NCBI GenBank assembly: GCA_016930535.1
Contig: JAFGGN010000046.1
Location: 124,001-188,000 of the forward strand
Direction: 5' to 3'
Length of the DNA: 64,000 nt
Source of the DNA: a bacterium
GTDB taxonomy: Bacteria; Zhuqueibacterota; QNDG01; JAFGCO01
In this document: piece after piece, positions 8,425-18,377 of the stretch
Numbering within the stretch: position 1 is the stretch's first letter
Layout: the number at the start of each line of letters is the position of its first letter
The notes under the pieces: generated by a model
The model's input: only the letters and a program-made list of their open reading frames with translations
Told to the model about the DNA's origin: nothing
Databases searched by the model: none
Translations under genes and position numbers: made by a program

Positions 8425-10155
8425 TTACCTGGACCGAGCGAGAACCACAACCGTTTTATCATGAAACACACGGTTTTTTTCAGGAACCAGTGCCTCCATA
8501 TACAAAATATAAAGGCCTGTTCTTGACAGGCATCCATGGCAGTCCAGCCCGTCCCAGATGACCACGGTCTCATTCCCGGAAGGAACACCGTTTCTCAAAT
8601 CCCTTATCAGCCGTCCGTGCACATCAAACACGGACAGCGTGATCGTAGCACAGGGCACGGGCAGATGAACCGTGATCAGGCAGACATCCTCCCGCCCGTC
8701 ACCGTCCGGAGAAAACGGAACCGGATGAACTGAGAGGCAACTTTGTGAAGCGGGCATCACGGATATACTGTTTATGGCACCCGGAGTCATGCCCCTCAGA
8801 TCCGTACAAGCATGCCAGTTGCTGCTGTCCTGAGACGCATTCTGCCACCGGATGCGTTCAAGTGAGACACCGTTTCCACCGCCCCAGGATGCATGATAAT
8901 CAACCCGGTCCACAGTATGAGCAGCCGCATCGGCAATACACACACCGTCGGCCGAATTATTCAGCCCTGGAAAACCGGCGACACCCAGAACCTGAACCTG
9001 TCCTTCCGCATAAACGGATGCCGCATCATCCGCATCGCAAAGCACGATATAATGATCCGTAAAAACCGGAAACGGCTCCTGCGCGACAATCACTCGCTTC
9101 AGCGTGTCCGAATCCGAAACGGTCCATCCCGTGAGATCCACCGTAAAACCGTTGGGATTAAACAATTCCACCCATTCCGGGCAACCGTTCATGGGATCGG
9201 CCATGATTTCATTGATCACAAGGGCTCTCTCAGGGTATGGGAGCACAATCTCTTCCCACCATACACGTGAATTCTCCTGATTGTCCCCGGTGATAACGGG
9301 CAGCAATCCGAACCGGTGATTGCCGTATTCCCATGTGGACCAGGACAGAACGACCGTGAGCGAATCTCCCGGACCGAGTTCGTGGATATCGAGGCGCCCG
9401 ATCATCTCATCATCAGCTGTCAGCGAATCCCGGTTCGAATCATCATAAAACAGGATCGGAAATTCTGCCATTGCATGCCTGCCCGTATTCACGGTTTTCA
9501 GTTCGAACCGGACATCGATCCGTTCGCCTTCATTTATTGACCAGGCAGCCTGCAGGTTCAGCTGAAGACAGCCGTTACCGTCTTCCGAGACACTGTTCGA
9601 ATAACCGGGAGTGCCTCGCGCATCCCGGCTCTGCGCCCAGTTCTCCTGTTCCGATCCGCCATACAGATCGATCCGTTCCCACGAATGACCCGCAGGAATA
9701 TCGATGCAGTAACGGATGCTGTCCACAATTGCTCCCAATGGTTCGATCAGCCTGACCGTTTCCTCCCTGCTGTTGGATAGTCCGCCGCTGCCGAATGTCG
9801 ATCCCGAGATCGTCAGCCGAAGCGCCCGGTCAGGAATGGGTTCATAGGTTCCCGCTGTCTCAGAATAATCGGGATCCATCACAAGCCCGGTCTGTAAGGG
9901 ACCGAGCCGCAATCCGTATCCCGCATCGGCAATCAGATCCCGGTCCTCATTATCCCCGATTCCCCATCCGTTCAGATCGACGGTCCGCAGAGAATCAAGA
10001 TTGACGATTTCCACAAACTCATCCGTATGCTCGGAGCCCTCCGGATTGAACATCACCTCGCTGATCACAACCTGGGCCCTGAGCGGACCCGCATAAAACT
10101 GGAAGAGAACAACCAGCAGAATACCGCTCCATTTTTGCATATCTGTAACATTCAT
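8425..10155 (-). CDS. Secreted lamin-tail-domain protein with FlgD-like C-terminus
   Basis: 576 residues. A signal peptide spans about 1-27 (ends PLRAQ). Lamin-tail domains occur near 28-160 (VVISEVMFNPEGSEHTDEFVEIVNL, DLNGWGIGD) and near 305-420 (VINEIMADPMNGCPEWVELFNP, DLTGWTVSD). The C-terminus (VHPVPFSPDGDGREDVCLI, then FDVHGRLIRDL and GLDCHGCLSRTGLYILYM) is a FlgD-Ig-like domain, often a sorting or anchoring tail in FCB bacteria. Its function is unknown; such proteins are usually exported to the surface. No Shine-Dalgarno is seen before the ATG, and another ATG at 10140 is possible. Confidence 0.8.
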   Translation of the reverse strand: MNVTDMQKWSGILLVVLFQFYAGPLRAQVVISEVMFNPEGSEHTDEFVEIVNLDSLRTVDLNGWGIGDNEDRDLIADAGYGLRLGPLQTGLVMDPDYSETAGTYEPIPDRALRLTISGSTFGSGGLSNSREETVRLIEPLGAIVDSIRYCIDIPAGHSWERIDLYGGSEQENWAQSRDARGTPGYSNSVSEDGNGCLQLNLQAAWSINEGERIDVRFELKTVNTGRHAMAEFPILFYDDSNRDSLTADDEMIGRLDIHELGPGDSLTVVLSWSTWEYGNHRFGLLPVITGDNQENSRVWWEEIVLPYPERALVINEIMADPMNGCPEWVELFNPNGFTVDLTGWTVSDSDTLKRVIVAQEPFPVFTDHYIVLCDADDAASVYAEGQVQVLGVAGFPGLNNSADGVCIADAAAHTVDRVDYHASWGGGNGVSLERIRWQNASQDSSNWHACTDLRGMTPGAINSISVMPASQSCLSVHPVPFSPDGDGREDVCLITVHLPVPCATITLSVFDVHGRLIRDLRNGVPSGNETVVIWDGLDCHGCLSRTGLYILYMEALVPEKNRVFHDKTVVVLARSR

Positions 10156-10237
10156 AGAAATGGGCCCGAAAGATCAAGGTTTCTTGAGAGATACGGACAA
10201 AATGAGATTTAATTAAATGGGACAGCCTGTATGAAGC

Positions 10238-10651
10238 CTACTCTCCCATCACCTTTATCAGAAGCCGTTTGCGGCGCTGTCCGTCAAATTCCGCATAAAA
10301 CACCTTCTGCCACGGACCGAAGTCCAGTTTGCCTGCGGTCACCGGCACGATCACCTGATGATGAACAAGCAGGCTCTTCAAATGCGCATCTCCGTTTGTT
10401 TCTCCGGTCCGGTGATGCTGATACTCCGCCCTGAACGGCGCCAGTTGCTCGACCCATGCATCGATGTCCTGCCACAGGCCGGGTTCATGATCGTTGACGA
10501 AAACCCCGGCCGTGATATGCATGGCCGATACGAGCACCATGCCTTCCCGGATCCCGCTCTTGGCCACCGCGGTTTCCACATCGGCGGTAATATTGATCCA
10601 TTCCCTTTTCTTCTTTGTCTGAAACCAGAGATACTCGGTATGAAATTTCAT
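10238..10651 (-). CDS. YjbQ/UPF0047 family protein
   Basis: About 137 residues. It shows the family core: a His in [23 protein letters not shown], then [23 protein letters not shown] and [15 protein letters not shown], which is the conserved C-terminal signature. Members have been linked to weak thiamine-phosphate synthase activity, but the main role is unknown. GGGAGG precedes the ATG at 10651, which I prefer over the ATG at 10663. It stands alone, after a strong terminator. Confidence 0.92.
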   Translation of the reverse strand: MKFHTEYLWFQTKKKREWINITADVETAVAKSGIREGMVLVSAMHITAGVFVNDHEPGLWQDIDAWVEQLAPFRAEYQHHRTGETNGDAHLKSLLVHHQVIVPVTAGKLDFGPWQKVFYAEFDGQRRKRLLIKVMGE

Positions 10652-10664
10652 GCAGCCTCCCATT

Positions 10665-10699
10665 TAAAAAAAATCCATCCCGAATCCCTGGGATGGATT
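10665..10699 (-). terminator. Rho-independent terminator of the M3 peptidase unit
   Basis: On the minus strand AATCCATCCC and GGGATGGATT form a perfect 10-bp stem with an 8-base loop, then eight Ts. It lies about 110 bases after the M3 peptidase stop and directly ahead of the YjbQ gene, so YjbQ needs its own promoter or read-through. Confidence 0.92.
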
Positions 10700-10808
10700 A
10701 ATAAGCGTTCAATCGTAAAACCTCATGCCGCTGAGAATGCGGCCGATGCAGTTCGCTTCATGATCATCCAAATATACCGAACCGCGACTTCAAAATCAAG
10801 AACGGAAT

Positions 10809-12896
10809 TTACCGGGCTTCCTCCTTCAGTCCCAGGGACCGGATAAAGGCTTTCTGATTCGGCTCACGGCCCAGAAAATCTTTAACCAGGACCATCGGAT
10901 CCACGGAACCGCCTTTGGAGAAGACGCCGCCGAGCCGCTTTCCGGTCTCCTTGTCCATGATTCCCGCTGTTTCGAACAGCGAGAACATGTCCTGTGCATA
11001 TACAAGCGCCCATAAATACCCGTAATAACCGGCCGCATACCCGGTCAAATGATCGAATGCCGCATGAAAATGCGATCCTTCGACAAACGGGAATAATGTG
11101 AGGTCGTTCTGCAGTTCTTTCACAACCTGGGTGGTCAACACCGTTCCTTCGGGATCGAATTGATCATGCAGGGTCATGTCGAGCACGCCGTAGTAAACCT
11201 GCTGCAGCGTATTGTTTCCGGAATTCACATTTTTCGCCGCAATCATCCGGTTAAAAAGATCCTCGGGCAGGACCTCGCCTGTTTGATAATGCCTGGCGAA
11301 CATTTTAAGCGAGGCGTAATCCCAAGCCCAGTTTTCCATAATCTGGGACGGCACTTCCACAAAATCCCGTTCCACGTTGGTTCCTGCATAACTGCCGAGA
11401 GGGGACCGGGTCAGTATATTGTGCAGAAGATGTCCGAATTCGTGAAAAAATGTCACCGTCTCATCGTGGCTCAGTAGAGAGGGTTTGTCTTCTGTCGGTT
11501 TCGGAAAATTGCAGACCATGGTTGCCGAAGGGATCTGGTATCCTTCCCCGGTTTCCCTGCCTTTCACCAGACCGAAACAGGCCGCATGAGAGTATTTGTT
11601 TTTTCTCGGGAACATGTCCATGTAAAACCGTCCGATCAGGTTTCCATCCCTGAATACCTCGAACAGCCGCACTTCGTCATTCCACACGGACGGATTCCCG
11701 ACTTCACTGTACGTGACGCCAAAAAGCGTCTGGGTGATGGCGAAAAGTCCACTCAACACATTGTCCAGCTCGAGGTACTGTTTCACTTCTTCCGGATCCA
11801 GATTGTACTTGGTGCGTAAAAGCAGGGTATTATAAAACGACTTTTCCCATGAATAAATGGTGTCCGCCTCCGCGTCTCCGGTATGGGACCGTTTGGCTTC
11901 GAGCAGCTCCTCGTAATCCAGCTTCGCCTTGGGCAAGAGCTGATCCTTCAGATCGTATTCGAAATCCCACACGGTTTTCGGATCCTTTGCCATACGCGTT
12001 TCCAGTCCGTATTCGGCATAGGTTTTATACCCCAGCACATTCACCATTCTCTTGCGATAAATCAGCAGACTGTCCAGCACATCGAGATTGCTGTCCTTGG
12101 CACGGTTCGTAAATTTCAGATACAGGGCCTTTCGCGCCGCATCGGATTCCGAATACTCCATAAACGGAACATAGGACGGATAGGACATGTCCAGTTTATA
12201 GGTCCCGTCCGTCTGAACATAGGTCTTTTTATAATCCTCTGGAAGACCTTCGACATCGGATTCGTTCACGATCAGTGAATCCTGATAATCGCGGATATTT
12301 TTGGAAAACAGGTTGGAAATCTCGGTAATTTTATCCTTGAGCGCCTTCAGCTCCTTCCGCTTTTCTGCGGGCAGCCCGAAACCGTTTCTGCGAAAATCAC
12401 GCAGGGTTTCATCCAGAAATTTCTTGCGGTACCCTGTCAGTGCCCCGGCCTCTTTGGTTTTGGAAAAGGCCTTGACCGCCTGATACAGTTTTTCATCCAT
12501 AGCCATGGCCGTGCTGAATTTTTCAAATTCAACATTGGCCGTATTGCAGGCTTCCCTGATTGCGTCATCCGGATGGGTGTAGGCCATCAGATACACGGTG
12601 CTCCAAACCGAATTCAACCGGTCCTGAAGTGCATCGAGAGAACGCAGCGTATTGTCAAAGGTCCGCTCTTCAGCCGGAATATCATAGATAATTGCCAGTT
12701 CGGCCCGGGCATTGCCGATGGTCCCTTCCTTTGCCTGATTCACCGCATCGGCGTTCAGCTGGCCGAACATCATGGGTTGATTGAATTCTGGAAACAATGG
12801 ATTCTCCGTGGATTTGACAACGGGTGAGATGAGAACGATTCCCGATAGTAAAAGCACCATGTGCATGGTACAGGAACGGGTGCGAAATGAAATCAT
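10809..12896 (-). CDS. Secreted M3 family zinc metallopeptidase
   Basis: 695 residues. A hydrophobic N-terminal stretch (residues 11-28) looks like a signal peptide. The body is the M3 (thimet oligopeptidase/Dcp/oligopeptidase A) fold, with the active-site HEFGH in ETVTFFHEFGHLLHNIL and the third ligand Glu downstream in VEVPSQIMENW (FVEVPSQ). C-terminal conserved segments (YYGYLWALVYAQDMFSLFE, GGSVDPMVLVKDFLGREPN) are present. It cleaves short peptides, probably in the periplasm. AAGGAG precedes the ATG. Confidence 0.94.
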   Translation of the reverse strand: MISFRTRSCTMHMVLLLSGIVLISPVVKSTENPLFPEFNQPMMFGQLNADAVNQAKEGTIGNARAELAIIYDIPAEERTFDNTLRSLDALQDRLNSVWSTVYLMAYTHPDDAIREACNTANVEFEKFSTAMAMDEKLYQAVKAFSKTKEAGALTGYRKKFLDETLRDFRRNGFGLPAEKRKELKALKDKITEISNLFSKNIRDYQDSLIVNESDVEGLPEDYKKTYVQTDGTYKLDMSYPSYVPFMEYSESDAARKALYLKFTNRAKDSNLDVLDSLLIYRKRMVNVLGYKTYAEYGLETRMAKDPKTVWDFEYDLKDQLLPKAKLDYEELLEAKRSHTGDAEADTIYSWEKSFYNTLLLRTKYNLDPEEVKQYLELDNVLSGLFAITQTLFGVTYSEVGNPSVWNDEVRLFEVFRDGNLIGRFYMDMFPRKNKYSHAACFGLVKGRETGEGYQIPSATMVCNFPKPTEDKPSLLSHDETVTFFHEFGHLLHNILTRSPLGSYAGTNVERDFVEVPSQIMENWAWDYASLKMFARHYQTGEVLPEDLFNRMIAAKNVNSGNNTLQQVYYGVLDMTLHDQFDPEGTVLTTQVVKELQNDLTLFPFVEGSHFHAAFDHLTGYAAGYYGYLWALVYAQDMFSLFETAGIMDKETGKRLGGVFSKGGSVDPMVLVKDFLGREPNQKAFIRSLGLKEEAR

Positions 12897-13020
12897 GCGT
12901 TTTCTCCTTGCTTATCAATAAAAAATCAGTCGATATATCTTACGCCCTGTATGACCATAATGTTTCCCTGCGTGGCTGTATCCCGTTCATTGCGCAGTGG
13001 ATTTTCTTCTGACTCCTGTC

Positions 13021-15249
13021 TCAGGATTCCCCCGCTTCATCCACCTTAACCTCCGTGGACAAATGCCTGAACCAGTTGAAATACAAACCTGCGGACAGAA
13101 GAATCAGCAGGCCCAGCAGGATAAAAAATGTGTTCCATACTTTAAGAATGATCATCATCATGGTCAGAAAAAGCACCACCTGCCAGGGCACGGCAAAAAA
13201 GGTGCTGATAATGTCCCGCCGGTTTTCCAGATTGATTTTTTCCATGACCGAAGCGGGTAATTGCTGCCGTACCGGAGACCACAATCCGAACGGCCGTGTG
13301 GTCTTATAAAAATTATCCAGAACGGACCGGTCCGTAGGTTTTGTTGTATAGGTGCCTATCACGGTGCCGACCAGAGAAAGTATGCTCGCGAAGGAAAAAG
13401 CCACGTATTCAGGTACGTTCGGAAAACCAAGCCGCTGAACCACCGCTGCAACCATGCCCACGGCAATCCCGATGGCATACCCGTATCCATTCATGCGCCA
13501 CCAGTACCATCGAAGCAGGGTGGGAATAATCATGCCCGCACCGATGCTCATGGTGATCCAGCCCCAGATTTCATTGATATTGCGAACAGTCAGGCTGAAC
13601 AGCACACCCAGAATCACAATAACAATGGATGACCAGCGGCCGTGCAGCATCAGATTTTTTTCAGATGCCTTCGGATTGATATAGGCCTGATACAGATCCT
13701 TGACCCAGTATGCGGCGCCTGCATTCACGGTTGAATCGAATGTGGACATGGCCGCAGCCATGAGGCCGGCCACCAGGAATCCCTTGATGCCGATTCCGGT
13801 CAGTGTATTGACAACCACCGGCAGTACTTTTTCGGGATCGCTGATCACGCCGCCGTCACCGGTGCCGAACACAATACCCATCACCGCGATTGCAGCAATG
13901 AAGGGCCATCTGAAGCTGAGCAGAAAAGTCCAGAACAGAGAGAGCAGCCCCGCTTCACGGTCGCTTCTGGCTGCATAATACCGCTGTATCATATATTGAG
14001 AGGTTCCGCCGCAGCCCTCTATAGTTACTTTGACAAGATAAAAGAAAATCGCAATACCGAACAGATTGTAAATCGCATACGAAGACTCTGCGGGAAAATC
14101 GAGCTTCATTCTTGGAAGCGCACTGGTCCAGATTTCACGCGAGGTCACTAGTTCCCTGAACGTGCCGTCTTTCAGCGGAACGGAAATGGCAAATGTCTCC
14201 GGCAGCTGAACAGCCATGGCCTTGATGCAGACATAGACCAGTATGCCGAAAATCAGCACTCCCTGAAATACGTCCGTCCATACAACGCCATACAGCCCGC
14301 TGGCCACGGTATAGAGCATTGCCAGAAAAATCATCAGAAGCGCGGCCATGAATTCCGGTGTAATATACTGGACCACCCATTCGCTATTGAACAATGCCCG
14401 GTAGGAAACAGACCGGTCGAATTCCTGAATCAATGCGTCACCGCTGTTCATGAACGCTTTCAGATCTGCAATGACGACAGAAGGAACAGCTGCTGATTCC
14501 GGAGATTTGAGCAGTCCGTTCAGCTTTTTGCCGGATTGCCGGACCGCGGCCCGGAATTTGGACAGATTATAAATCACGTCCGGTTCGCCTTTCACGGCTC
14601 TCCAGGCGGATACGACATCCCGGACCGCCTGGTCGATGGCCGGTTTCTGCGGCAGATCGGTGCGGGAGGTTGTGCAATCATAATCCAGAAGCATTCGCTG
14701 CATGATCATATCCGAGACAAGCGGATCCAGCGTTTCGATTTCCGGATTCTCAAGTGCATTGTCAATACGCCCCGCTTCCGGAATATTCAGGAACGTGCTG
14801 ATAAATTTACCGGAGCCCACCGTAAAATAAGTGATCATGGCGATGGTCATGATGAGCACTGAAAATGCAGACACGATCCGGGCTGCGTTGCCTTCCCGGC
14901 CCGGGCCGAAACGGAACCGCATCCATTCCGCCATGGTCATCACTTTGGCCCGCCGGTTCCATTTCCCCATAAAAATCATCAGAAACGCCATAATCAGTGT
15001 CACGCCGCCGCGTATTTCAAGAAACAGCCCGGAAACACCGAGAGCGAAAACCCAGGCCGTATTGATCATGGTCCCCGAAACATCCAGGTTGGATGCCATG
15101 CCCGATGCGCCCAGCGCCCACCAGGGAATGCCGCGGTTGCCTAAAAAATAGGAATCGATGCCTGACGAGGCCCGTTTTTGAAGATACATCCCGACAAATA
15201 CGATCAAACCGAGATAAACAAAGACAATGGCATAATCGATGGTCGTCAT
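13021..15249 (-). CDS. Sodium:solute symporter (SSS) family transporter
   Basis: 742 residues with many hydrophobic helices. The opening MTTIDYAIVFVYLGLIVFVGMY, SYFLGNRGIPWWALGASGMASNLDVSG and the AAMSTFDSTVNAGAAYWVKDLYQ region match the SSS (LeuT-fold) family. A loop of about 150 residues between helices (near 185-300) is unusual and hydrophilic. The substrate cannot be read; its operon with a secreted GH13 enzyme suggests a sugar. GGAGGGG precedes the ATG. The gene begins 16 bases after the amylase stop. Confidence 0.92.
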   Translation of the reverse strand: MTTIDYAIVFVYLGLIVFVGMYLQKRASSGIDSYFLGNRGIPWWALGASGMASNLDVSGTMINTAWVFALGVSGLFLEIRGGVTLIMAFLMIFMGKWNRRAKVMTMAEWMRFRFGPGREGNAARIVSAFSVLIMTIAMITYFTVGSGKFISTFLNIPEAGRIDNALENPEIETLDPLVSDMIMQRMLLDYDCTTSRTDLPQKPAIDQAVRDVVSAWRAVKGEPDVIYNLSKFRAAVRQSGKKLNGLLKSPESAAVPSVVIADLKAFMNSGDALIQEFDRSVSYRALFNSEWVVQYITPEFMAALLMIFLAMLYTVASGLYGVVWTDVFQGVLIFGILVYVCIKAMAVQLPETFAISVPLKDGTFRELVTSREIWTSALPRMKLDFPAESSYAIYNLFGIAIFFYLVKVTIEGCGGTSQYMIQRYYAARSDREAGLLSLFWTFLLSFRWPFIAAIAVMGIVFGTGDGGVISDPEKVLPVVVNTLTGIGIKGFLVAGLMAAAMSTFDSTVNAGAAYWVKDLYQAYINPKASEKNLMLHGRWSSIVIVILGVLFSLTVRNINEIWGWITMSIGAGMIIPTLLRWYWWRMNGYGYAIGIAVGMVAAVVQRLGFPNVPEYVAFSFASILSLVGTVIGTYTTKPTDRSVLDNFYKTTRPFGLWSPVRQQLPASVMEKINLENRRDIISTFFAVPWQVVLFLTMMMIILKVWNTFFILLGLLILLSAGLYFNWFRHLSTEVKVDEAGES

Positions 15250-15265
15250 ATCCCCTCCGTCTGTT

Positions 15266-18200
15266 TTACCGCATGATGGTTATTTTACGGCAGATCATTT
15301 GATTCTCCGCCTGCAGCTGAACCACATACACGCCGCTGGGCAGGTTCCGGCCCGACGAATCCTGTGCATTCCACCGGATATGATGAATACCGGCCGTTAT
15401 AATGCCCGGGTTCAGCGACCCGATACGCTGCCCGCGCAAATTATAGACAGACAGCGTGACGGCTGCTGTCCGGGAAGTCTCGTACACTAGGGTGGTATAC
15501 GGATTGAACGGGTTCGGGAAATTGGGATGAAGCCCGAAACGGGCGAGGCTCCCCTCAGGCTTTTCTGCATATACAGGCAATGCCGGCAGGCTCAGTGATT
15601 TTTCGTCCAGGCTCAGAATGTAGACAGCGACACCATAGGGTTCGAGTGAGACCTTCAACGTTTCAATATCCGTGGGTACCGGAACCGTCGTACCGGAATA
15701 AATATCGCTCGAATGCATATGATCCACATCCACATAGGGAATGCCGGCAAGGTCCATCCACGATTCCGAATCGAGTATCACTTCGGCGTCTTTCGGCTGA
15801 TTCGAAAAATTCATCACCACCACACCGTTCTCATCTGGCCAGGGCCGCCCGTAAGCATACACGGACACCGATGACGTTTTCAGTCTGGGTTGGACGGACC
15901 TGTCCGAATCATTGATATAACCGTCATGATCGGTATCCATAAACTGCCGCCGGAACTGGGGAAACTGCGTGCGGATCTGGGCGAGTTTCTGATAATGGGG
16001 CATCAGGATTTCAGCAGGTGCATTATTCCAGTCCACCGTGGCTCTGGCCAGATGTTCCTTGCTGCCGGACATATTGAATCCCATGCCGGTTTCCTGTCCC
16101 TGATACAGCATGGGAATGCCTGTGGATAAAAACAGGGCCGCGGATACGGGCAGGGATTTTCCGATATCATTGTATCGTGCGGATGAAACGGATCTCCACT
16201 CGTCCTGATTCTCCATGAAGCGCAGAAAATAGCTGTTCTCTCCGGGCCGGTAACCCCGGTTGACCAGTTTTTCATCCAGTGCCGCAACGGAAGGAAACTG
16301 CAGGATTACGTTCTTCAGCTCCCAGTCGTATGCCATATCCACGCCGCCGGCCCGGTCGGCATACTGCAGCTCCGTACCCACGCCGGTGCCGTCGGTCTCT
16401 CCCAGCAGGAGTATATCGGCCTTGACCGCTCTCAGCGCCTGGCGCAGCGGACGGTCGAACTGATCCCGTCCGTAACGCCGGGTGGGTCCCCAGTATACGT
16501 CGAACCGGAAGCCGTCCACATCATATTCATGCAGCCAGTGGCTGTATACATCGATCATATATTTTCTGGCTTCCGCATCGGACCAGTTCCAGTTGAGAAG
16601 CGCCGAAGAGAATCCCGTATAATAGACGATGCCTTCGGAAGATACGGTCTGTCCCATATTGTTGGTATTGTGGGGGATGATTTCATGCTGATAGAAATCC
16701 CAGTACCGGCTGAACGGCCCCTGCGCCCTGGCGTCCATGGCAAAAGGGTGCGACCGGCTGGAATGATTGGGCGTGACATCAAGAATCACACGCAGGCCGA
16801 GCTCATGTGCGGCGGACACAAAATCCCTGAAATCATCGTTTGTGCCGTACGCGGGCTCCACATTGTAAAAATCGACGATATTGTAACCGATGTTCACGTT
16901 CTGATCAATGCTCCCCTCCACATCCATCACCGGAAGCACCCAAATGACGCTGAATCCCATGTCGCGTATATACGAAAGCCTGTCCGCGGCTGAACGGATG
17001 GTTCCCTCTTCTGTAAATCCCCTCAGAAAGACGCAATAAATACGGGCATCGTATACCCATTGCGGAACCGTATTCGGCGCGGGCAAAACCACTGAGCCGT
17101 CTTCCAGAACCGTAAAAAAAGTCTGTGTATGCCGGGCATTGAAATCTGTATCCGTGACAGTCACACAAACCGCATAGTCACCCGGCTGTGCGGGAACAGG
17201 TACTACGAGTTCCGTTCCGGTCTTTCCATCCACGCCCGCAAGCGGAGCGGCATTGACCGGCGCATTATGCCACTCGCAGGACACCGTCTGATTCTGCGGA
17301 TCATGCGGATTCACGGTCAACAGAATACTCCCGTCCGAAAAAGACATGCCGATCTCGGGTTCAGGCACCTGCGGTTCGGGGAAAACAAGGATCAGTGTAT
17401 CGGACATGTGTGCCTGCCCGTCGGATTCAACAACACGGACAATGAACCGGTTTTGCCCGGTATTCAGTGTTACATCCATCCGGCAGTCCTTTTCCGTCAC
17501 CGGATCGAGAACGGTATCCGACACACCGATATGACGCAGGATCATGCTGTCCAAATCCGCATTGCGCAGATTGACGCGCCAGCGAAGGGTTTTCTCACCG
17601 GCCAGCACATTGTCATGATCCGGTGTGTAGAAAAACACGTGGTCCAGTTTCGAACTGAACGTCACGGAATCTGCAAAATCGAGACCCAGATGGGTCATGA
17701 TCCGTATCTTCAGCATGTGAGGGCCGTCCGGTACGGCCGGCAGGGGCAGCCGTATGAGCCGGAGGCTGTCCACCCAGCAATTTTCCAGAGTGGCCGTATG
17801 ATGACCATCGAACAGAATAACGGACTCGTCCGGAATCACCGAATCCCCTTCTGCCAGGCAAACCGCCGCCATAATATCGCTGTCGGAACCGGTAATGACC
17901 TGACCCTCGGCGGGCGTCATCTGAAACAGCATGCCGTTCATCACATCGAGTAAGGAATTGTTGTTGTCACCTGTATTAATGTCGGGATTCAGCGGATCCG
18001 TGATCCATTGATCGCCGGGATGTTCATGAAACTTGTACTGCTGCCGCGTTCCGGCAGGAAGCGGTACCACCTTGATATAGCAGCCGAGTGGTTCGGACCA
18101 ATCCATGCGTGAAGGCGCGTCCGCGGCGATCACGCCTCCGGAATTGGGTCCCCAGTTGTTGAAGGTACCCGGCACAAAAGCACGGATCACATTTGAAGAT

Positions 18201-18304
18201 GCGGGAGTATATCTGAATGTCACGGGTATGGTTTGCGCTGGGAGTAAGTCGGGTACAAAAAAAACGGCCAGGATGGCGGTTATAATCGGCTGCTTTCGAA
18301 CCAT
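15266..18304 (-). CDS. Exported GH13 alpha-amylase-like enzyme with T9SS sorting tail
   Basis: About 1012 residues. A signal peptide ends near LLPAQ. An AMPK-GBD/CBM48-like domain follows (FVPGTFNNWGPN), then Ig-like segments, then the GH13 barrel (from PQWVYDARIYCVFLRG). Conserved regions: DVTPNH (I), GFRFDVYW with the nucleophile Asp (II), LLLGETDG with the acid Glu (III). Region IV reads FMENQDE, so Gln replaces the usual His of NHD. The C-terminus NFPNPFNPYT, LSVYNLRGQ and LPSGVYVVQL is a type A sorting domain. The ATG at 18304 has GGGGAG five bases upstream, preferred over 18319. It lies behind a consensus promoter. Confidence 0.92.
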   Translation of the reverse strand: MVRKQPIITAILAVFFVPDLLPAQTIPVTFRYTPASSNVIRAFVPGTFNNWGPNSGGVIAADAPSRMDWSEPLGCYIKVVPLPAGTRQQYKFHEHPGDQWITDPLNPDINTGDNNNSLLDVMNGMLFQMTPAEGQVITGSDSDIMAAVCLAEGDSVIPDESVILFDGHHTATLENCWVDSLRLIRLPLPAVPDGPHMLKIRIMTHLGLDFADSVTFSSKLDHVFFYTPDHDNVLAGEKTLRWRVNLRNADLDSMILRHIGVSDTVLDPVTEKDCRMDVTLNTGQNRFIVRVVESDGQAHMSDTLILVFPEPQVPEPEIGMSFSDGSILLTVNPHDPQNQTVSCEWHNAPVNAAPLAGVDGKTGTELVVPVPAQPGDYAVCVTVTDTDFNARHTQTFFTVLEDGSVVLPAPNTVPQWVYDARIYCVFLRGFTEEGTIRSAADRLSYIRDMGFSVIWVLPVMDVEGSIDQNVNIGYNIVDFYNVEPAYGTNDDFRDFVSAAHELGLRVILDVTPNHSSRSHPFAMDARAQGPFSRYWDFYQHEIIPHNTNNMGQTVSSEGIVYYTGFSSALLNWNWSDAEARKYMIDVYSHWLHEYDVDGFRFDVYWGPTRRYGRDQFDRPLRQALRAVKADILLLGETDGTGVGTELQYADRAGGVDMAYDWELKNVILQFPSVAALDEKLVNRGYRPGENSYFLRFMENQDEWRSVSSARYNDIGKSLPVSAALFLSTGIPMLYQGQETGMGFNMSGSKEHLARATVDWNNAPAEILMPHYQKLAQIRTQFPQFRRQFMDTDHDGYINDSDRSVQPRLKTSSVSVYAYGRPWPDENGVVVMNFSNQPKDAEVILDSESWMDLAGIPYVDVDHMHSSDIYSGTTVPVPTDIETLKVSLEPYGVAVYILSLDEKSLSLPALPVYAEKPEGSLARFGLHPNFPNPFNPYTTLVYETSRTAAVTLSVYNLRGQRIGSLNPGIITAGIHHIRWNAQDSSGRNLPSGVYVVQLQAENQMICRKITIMR

Positions 18305-18342
18305 GTTACTCCCCTGCATTTGGAAGCCCTTCCACAGAAAAC

Positions 18343-18371
18343 AGTATAAAGAAATCAGCAGAAATTGTCAA
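18343..18371 (-). promoter_or_regulatory. Consensus promoter of the amylase-symporter operon
   Basis: TTGACA (18366-18371) and TATACT (18343-18348) on the minus strand are exactly 17 bases apart, close to the sigma-70 consensus. It lies 39 bases before the amylase ATG and just past the stop of the preceding small gene, so the amylase and symporter genes form a separate unit from the S8-radical SAM cassette. Confidence 0.88.
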
Positions 18372-18377
18372 GGTGTT

